DNA of 64,000 bases from Tepidanaerobacter sp. EBM-38 (GTDB taxonomy: Bacteria; Bacillota; Thermosediminibacteria; Thermosediminibacterales; Tepidanaerobacteraceae), in the NCBI GenBank assembly GCA_001896545.1, contig MPOT01000041.1, positions 1 through 64,000 of the forward strand, given 5' to 3'. The notes under the pieces are model-generated. The model worked only from the letters and a program-made list of their open reading frames with translations, made no database searches and had not been told where the DNA came from. A program made the position numbers and the translations under genes. Shown piece after piece: positions 59,505 through 64,000 of the stretch (position 1 is the first letter of the stretch; every line of letters starts with the position of its first letter).

Positions 59505-60839
59505 ATGGGGTACATATCAATAATAGCAGATGATCTTACCGGTGCCAGTGATACAGGCATTCAATTTCGAAAATATGGATTAAAGACTAAGGTTGTAGTA
59601 AATTATGATACATTAGACGAGTTTTTAGACAGTGATGAGATTTTAGCAATTAATTCAAATACCCGACCATTAAATAATGAAAAAGCCTACAGAAGAGTTT
59701 TTGATATATGCAACATGCTAAAAAATGCTGGTTTTAGCCGTATATACAAAAAGGTAGATTCAACATTTAGAGGCAATCCGGGAGCTGAACTGGAGGCTGT
59801 GATGGATGCTCTGAGTTCAAACTTAGCAATATTAGTCCCGTCTTATCCAGATAATGGACGCTACATGGTAAATGGATATTTAAAAGTTACATCAGTACCT
59901 GTTTGTAATGATAATAATGTTGAAAACGCATGTCCATCCAATAAAACGGAACAAGAATTATGCCATGTTCCAACGATTATTCAAAAACAAGTAGGAAGAA
60001 AAGTGGCCAACATAGACTTGAAAACTGTCCGTCAAGGAAGTTTTGCAATATTAGGTGCAGTTGAAGATCTCCAGGAAAATGGATACCAAATAATAGCAAT
60101 TGATGCTGTCACGAAAGATGATTTTAACAATATTGCACTTGCTTGCAAGTCCTTGCCAGAAGAAACAGTAATGGCAGGCGCAGCCGGATTTGCCGCATAT
60201 TTACCTAAGGTCATAGGTCTATCATCTAATAAACTTGCAAAGCTGCCATCTAAGGAAGGAATTATACTAGTGGTAGCCGGAACATGCAACCCGACAACTC
60301 GCAGGCAGATAGAAGAAGTATTGCAAAACATAAATGCTGATTTTGCAAAAATCAATACAGAAAAAATAATTAAAGGTATGGCAGCTGAAGAAGTACAAGA
60401 CATTGTGCAAAAGATTCAAATAAATATTGAAACTCAAAAAACAGCAGCTAAACCATTCATAATAGCGGTTGATACGCTTTTTAAGCCAATAAACGAAAAA
60501 GACTCCTCAATAAATGAGAAAGGAAAGATTATAGCATCTGCTATCGGTGAAATTGTAGTCAAGCTGGTTGATGAGAAAGTAGTTCAAAGCCTTGTAATAA
60601 CCGGTGGCGATACGGCTCTTCATGTATTAAGCGCATTAAAAGCGAAGGGTATAGAGTTGGAAGATGAAATCCTAGCCGGTATTCCATTGGGACGATTAAT
60701 CGGAGGTAAAGCCCATGATATTCCCATTGTGACTAAAGCCGGAGGTTTTGGAACACCAACGGCACTTTTGGAGGTAATTAAACATCTACAAAATAATATC
60801 GAAGTAGAAAAAACATTAAGTTTTTTAGAAGAAGCATAA
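59505..60839 (+). CDS. Four-carbon acid sugar kinase (DUF1537 family)
   Basis: 444 residues. N-terminal domain ISIIADDLTGASDTGIQF with the catalytic Asp pair, then YKKVDSTFRGNPGAELEAV near residue 85. The C-terminal nucleotide-binding domain has VVAGTCNPTTRRQIEEVL near 255, LVITGGDTALHVL near 365 and TKAGGFGTPTALLE at the end. Characterised members phosphorylate D-threonate or D-erythronate at C4. ATG 59505 has GGAAGGAG about 7 nt upstream. A longer frame from 59424 would begin inside the sigma-54 promoter and is rejected. The next gene encodes the matching dehydrogenase. Confidence 0.92.
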   Translation: MGYISIIADDLTGASDTGIQFRKYGLKTKVVVNYDTLDEFLDSDEILAINSNTRPLNNEKAYRRVFDICNMLKNAGFSRIYKKVDSTFRGNPGAELEAVMDALSSNLAILVPSYPDNGRYMVNGYLKVTSVPVCNDNNVENACPSNKTEQELCHVPTIIQKQVGRKVANIDLKTVRQGSFAILGAVEDLQENGYQIIAIDAVTKDDFNNIALACKSLPEETVMAGAAGFAAYLPKVIGLSSNKLAKLPSKEGIILVVAGTCNPTTRRQIEEVLQNINADFAKINTEKIIKGMAAEEVQDIVQKIQINIETQKTAAKPFIIAVDTLFKPINEKDSSINEKGKIIASAIGEIVVKLVDEKVVQSLVITGGDTALHVLSALKAKGIELEDEILAGIPLGRLIGGKAHDIPIVTKAGGFGTPTALLEVIKHLQNNIEVEKTLSFLEEA

Positions 60840-60883
60840 TAATCCATAATACTTAAATTTGTTGCCAAGGAGGTTAATAAATA

Positions 60884-61921
60884 ATGTCTAGTAAAAAGCC
60901 CATAGTAGCCATTACGGTAGGAGATCCCTGCGGTATCGGACCTGAGATAACGGCTAAAGCCTTGAGTGAAGCTGAAATATATAATAAATGCAACCCTGTT
61001 GTAATAGGTGATGCCGAGGTCATGAAACAAGCGGTAAAAATTGCAAAAGTAAATATGAAAATAAACCCTGTGACTAATCTTGAAGACTGTAAATACGAGC
61101 ATGGAATAATCGATGTATTTGATTTAAAAAATGTAAATGTCGAGAAAATTGAATTTGGTAAAGTAACGAAACTAGGAGGTGAGTCAAGCTTTCAGTATAT
61201 AGTAAAAGGTATCGAGCTGGCATTGGAAGGCAAGGTAGATGCAGTTACAACAGGTCCGATACACAAACAAGCCATAAATCTTGCAGGACATAAGTATTCG
61301 GGCCACACGGAGATATTTGCCGATTATACTAAGACCAAAGACTACTGCATGATGCTTGTGGACAAAGATTTTCGAGTTTCACATGTTACAACACATGTGG
61401 CCTTTAGGCAAGTGCCGGATTTAGTTACGAAGGACAGAGTTCTTAAGGTAATCCAGCTTACGAATGAAGCAGTAACAAAAATGGGCATAGAAAATCCTCG
61501 CACAGCTGTAGCGGGTCTTAATCCACATTCCGGTGAAGACGGCCTTTTCGGACGAGAGGAAATAGAAGAAATTGAGCCTGCGATAAAAGAAGCATCTTCA
61601 ATGGGAATACAGGTAGAAGGTCCCATACCGCCTGATACCGTATTTGTCAAACTTAGAGGAGGCCAATATGATGCGGTAGTAGCTATGTACCACGACCAAG
61701 GCCATATCCCCATAAAACTTGTTGGCTTTAAATACGATGACAAGTTAGGAAAATGGGGCTCCCTCTCCGGCGTCAATACAACTTTAGGATTGCCAATAAT
61801 TCGGACATCGGTAGACCATGGTGTGGCTTTCGGCAAAGCCGGTAAAGGCACAGCAAACCCCGAAAGCATGATTGACGCCATAAATCTTGCAGCTGTGATG
61901 GCTGGTGGGAAAATTTATTAA
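60884..61921 (+). CDS. pdxA2: PdxA2-type 4-phospho-threonate dehydrogenase
   Basis: 345 residues. Metal-dependent NAD dehydrogenase of the PdxA family: VGDPCGIGPEITAKAL at the N-terminus, DAVTTGPIHKQAINLAG near residue 115, HTEIFADYT with a metal-binding His, AGLNPHSGEDGLFGREE near 210 and MYHDQGHIPIKLVGF near 270. Next to a DUF1537 kinase, PdxA2 enzymes oxidise and decarboxylate 4-phospho-threonate or -erythronate to dihydroxyacetone phosphate. Pyridoxine synthesis (true PdxA) is less likely in this context. ATG start with AAGGAGG upstream. Confidence 0.92.
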   Translation: MSSKKPIVAITVGDPCGIGPEITAKALSEAEIYNKCNPVVIGDAEVMKQAVKIAKVNMKINPVTNLEDCKYEHGIIDVFDLKNVNVEKIEFGKVTKLGGESSFQYIVKGIELALEGKVDAVTTGPIHKQAINLAGHKYSGHTEIFADYTKTKDYCMMLVDKDFRVSHVTTHVAFRQVPDLVTKDRVLKVIQLTNEAVTKMGIENPRTAVAGLNPHSGEDGLFGREEIEEIEPAIKEASSMGIQVEGPIPPDTVFVKLRGGQYDAVVAMYHDQGHIPIKLVGFKYDDKLGKWGSLSGVNTTLGLPIIRTSVDHGVAFGKAGKGTANPESMIDAINLAAVMAGGKIY

Positions 61922-61936
61922 GAGGGTGATATATTA

Positions 61937-62818
61937 ATGTTCCAGCCTAAAGGTATTATAGTTGCTATGTTGACGCCTATGTTTCCTGACGAAACAATAA
62001 ATGAAAAAGAATTAAGAAATCAGGTAAACCGCTTTGTAAATAGCGGAATACATGGCCTTTTTTGTCTCGGCACAAATGGGGAGTTCTATGGGTTGAGTTA
62101 TGAAGAAAAACTGCGAGTGATGGAAATTGTAATAGATGAAAACAGGGGCAGATTGCCAGTTTATGCAGGGACAGGTTGCATTACTACAAAAGAGACCATT
62201 GGATTAACAAGAAAAGCTAAAGAAATGGGAGCGGATGCGGTATCAATTGTATGCCCATATTATGCTGCAAGTGATCAAAAAATGCTTTACAATCATTTTA
62301 AGGATATAGCTTTAGCAGTTGATATACCAATTATCCTCTACAATATTCCTCCACGAACAGGAGTGAATTTAGGGGTAGAAACAGTAAAAAAACTTTCAGA
62401 GATAGATAATATTGTTGGGATAAAAGACAGCAGCGGAAATTTTGATAATATACTTAAGTATATAGAAGCAACACCGGAGGATTTCTCAGTACTTTCGGGA
62501 AATGATTCTTTGATTTTATGGAATCTATTAGCCGGGGGCAAGGGAGGAATAGCTGGTTGTGCAAATATAGTTCCTAAGGAATTAGTTGCTATATATGAAA
62601 AATTTATCGCAGGAGATTTGGAAGGCGCCAAAAAAGCCCAGGTCAGTATAAGACCGATTAGAGAGGTATTTAAAATGGGGAATCCTAATTCAATTATCAA
62701 ACGTGCAACGGAATTAATGGGTTACGAGGTAGGTCCTTGCCGAGCGCCATTTAATCTAGATGATTCTAAAATTGATGCTGCATTAAAAGAAGTTTTAAGT
62801 AAATTTGAGAAGCAATAA
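61937..62818 (+). CDS. DapA-family aldolase/synthase
   Basis: 293 residues, TIM barrel of the dihydrodipicolinate synthase / N-acetylneuraminate lyase family. GLFCLGTNGEFYGLSYEEK near residue 37, the catalytic Tyr in ILYNIPPRTGVNL near 133 and Schiff-base Lys in IVGIKDSSGN near 160. In a catabolic operon it more likely cleaves or forms a 2-keto acid aldol with pyruvate than makes lysine. ATG start with GAGGGTGAT upstream, 15 nt after pdxA2. Confidence 0.88.
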   Translation: MFQPKGIIVAMLTPMFPDETINEKELRNQVNRFVNSGIHGLFCLGTNGEFYGLSYEEKLRVMEIVIDENRGRLPVYAGTGCITTKETIGLTRKAKEMGADAVSIVCPYYAASDQKMLYNHFKDIALAVDIPIILYNIPPRTGVNLGVETVKKLSEIDNIVGIKDSSGNFDNILKYIEATPEDFSVLSGNDSLILWNLLAGGKGGIAGCANIVPKELVAIYEKFIAGDLEGAKKAQVSIRPIREVFKMGNPNSIIKRATELMGYEVGPCRAPFNLDDSKIDAALKEVLSKFEKQ

Positions 62819-62834
62819 ATAAAGGAGAATAAGT

Positions 62835-63980
62835 ATGACAAGTTTTTATCAGATGAGGCTTCCAAGAATGGTCATAGGCGGAGCCGGAAGCGTCTCGCAG
62901 CTATCTGAACTAGCAAAAGAATCAGAAGCAAAAGATGTAATAATTTTGACAGATAAAGGTATATTTGAAACCGGCATTACCTCGCGGATTGAAAAAATAC
63001 TTACTTCATGTAATACAAGGATTGTAAAAGATGTTCCATCTGAGCCGGAATATGCCCAGGTACTTAAAATATATGATGAAATTAAAAATGTAGAATTCGA
63101 CTTAATTGTTGCAGTAGGCGGTGGAAGTGTTATGGATACTGCCAAGATAATTTCAGTTTTGGTGACGAACCCAGAATATGCTAAAGATATTTTAAATCCC
63201 TCATTAATTAAAAACAGAGGTAAATTGTCAGCATTTATCCCGACTACAGCAGGAACGGGCTCCGAGGCAACGCCTAATTCCATAGTAGTCGTTCCAGAAA
63301 AAGAATTAAAAGTTGGGATCGTTAATCCAAACTTTATACCGGACTATGTGATACTTGATCCTGAAATGACATTGAAGCTTCCACCTTCGGTTACTGCCTC
63401 AACCGGCTTAGATGCATTTTGCCATGCTATCGAATGTTTTATTTCTAAGAAGGCCAATCCTTTCAGTGACATGTATGCATTAAAAGCAATCAACCTTATT
63501 TCAAAAAATATAAGAAGGGCATATACCAATGGTAGCGATATTTCTGCACGGGAGAATATGTTGCTTGCTGCCTTTTACGGAGGGATGTGTATAGCATCAT
63601 CGAGCACGGTTGCAGTGCATGCTCTCTCTTATCCCCTTGGTGGCAAATATCGCATACCTCATGGAATATCGAATGCCATTTTACTTCCTTATGTTATGGA
63701 ATACAATGCAGATTATGTTGAAGATAAGTTTAAAGAGGTTGCCATTGCTATGGGTTTAGATGTTGATGAATCTAGCAATATCTCCAAAAAAGTTGTAGAA
63801 GAAATATTCAAGTTAACAGATGACTTAAAAATACCACATGATTTAAAGAAATATGGGATAACAAAAGCAGATCTCGACATTCTTGTCGAAGGAGCTGCCG
63901 AAGTGACAAGGCTTTTGGATAATAATCCCAAATCAATGACAAAAGATGATATAAGGAATATATATCTAAGATTGATGTAA
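62835..63980 (+). CDS. Iron-containing alcohol dehydrogenase
   Basis: 381 residues, group III alcohol dehydrogenase. NAD-binding LIVAVGGGSVMDTAKIISVL near residue 95, PTTAGTGSEATPNSIV near 137 and the metal site: Asp and His in STGLDAFCHAIECF near 195, then His in VAVHALSYPLGG and IPHGISNAILLP. It likely reduces an aldehyde released by the aldolase or oxidises an alcohol feeding the pathway. ATG start with AAAGGAG upstream, 16 nt after the aldolase gene. It is complete; only 20 nt of the window follow. Confidence 0.93.
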   Translation: MTSFYQMRLPRMVIGGAGSVSQLSELAKESEAKDVIILTDKGIFETGITSRIEKILTSCNTRIVKDVPSEPEYAQVLKIYDEIKNVEFDLIVAVGGGSVMDTAKIISVLVTNPEYAKDILNPSLIKNRGKLSAFIPTTAGTGSEATPNSIVVVPEKELKVGIVNPNFIPDYVILDPEMTLKLPPSVTASTGLDAFCHAIECFISKKANPFSDMYALKAINLISKNIRRAYTNGSDISARENMLLAAFYGGMCIASSSTVAVHALSYPLGGKYRIPHGISNAILLPYVMEYNADYVEDKFKEVAIAMGLDVDESSNISKKVVEEIFKLTDDLKIPHDLKKYGITKADLDILVEGAAEVTRLLDNNPKSMTKDDIRNIYLRLM

Positions 63981-64000
63981 AACGCTATAATATAAAGACA

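Noticed and set aside
61342-61881. 179-codon minus-strand frame and the similar 62849-63283 frame
   Set aside because: Both lie wholly antisense inside clearly recognised genes (pdxA2 and alcohol dehydrogenase).

Overview
The window reads as ordinary chromosome from a low-GC, endospore-forming anaerobic Firmicute of the Clostridia, possibly a Thermoanaerobacterales or Tepidanaerobacter-like lineage. That placement is inference from AT-rich DNA, strong AAGGAGG-type ribosome sites, frequent TTG/GTG starts, sporulation genes (spmAB, pdaB-like, two CotF-like coat proteins), a sigma-54 activator and anaerobe-style Fe-S flavoprotein modules. I saw no phage, insertion sequence or CRISPR array.

Layout: 1-5.2 kb holds tRNA-Leu(CAA) and a complete branched-chain amino-acid ABC importer (livKHMGF). 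5.3-12.6 kb holds an ECF sigma/anti-sigma pair, polA, coaE, a lytic transglycosylase, a UPF0756 membrane protein and a nicotinate phosphoribosyltransferase. 12.7-20 kb holds an orphan peptide-type binding lipoprotein with a 48-residue membrane microprotein overlapping it, tRNA-Leu(GAG), a nicotinamidase-like hydrolase, a DUF896 protein with a Cys/His tail, queG, two coat proteins and the iscS-thiI pair for tRNA thiolation. 20.3-23.8 kb is a five-gene Fe-S/flavin amine (proline-type) dehydrogenase operon behind a sigma-54-like promoter. 23.9-33.3 kb is a hexuronate catabolic island: Gfo/Idh oxidoreductase, ROK regulator, a metal-site-degenerate M24 protein, an IolB-like isomerase, UxaB, UxaA and UxaE. 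Together these would take tagaturonate/fructuronate to altronate and then 2-keto-3-deoxygluconate.

33.5-44 kb holds a B12-binding radical SAM protein and, on the minus strand, an ABC importer of the TrpXYZ type. Its leader has a near-consensus sigma-A promoter, three UAG triplets spaced exactly 8 nt apart, an intrinsic terminator and a C-tract able to pair with the ribosome site. The gene just upstream encodes a HutP-family RNA-binding antiterminator, so this looks like a compact HutP-controlled transport operon and is the strongest candidate here for an undescribed regulatory system. A ZIP metal transporter, a 46-residue zinc-ribbon microprotein, tandem paralogous Na/phosphate cotransporters and a single-repeat GDT1-type transporter follow.

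44-57.2 kb holds a PdaB-like deacetylase, a two-component system, a eukaryotic-type hexokinase, alanine dehydrogenase, a CadC-type metal sensor, uvrC, spmAB, a chemoreceptor with an unusual C-terminal sensor domain, threonine aldolase and an Asp23 protein. 57.3-64 kb is a sigma-54 circuit: a PrpR-type activator followed by a consensus -24/-12 promoter driving a four-carbon acid-sugar operon (DUF1537 kinase, PdxA2-type dehydrogenase, DapA-family aldolase, iron alcohol dehydrogenase). Gene functions come from recognising families by eye; no database search was run.
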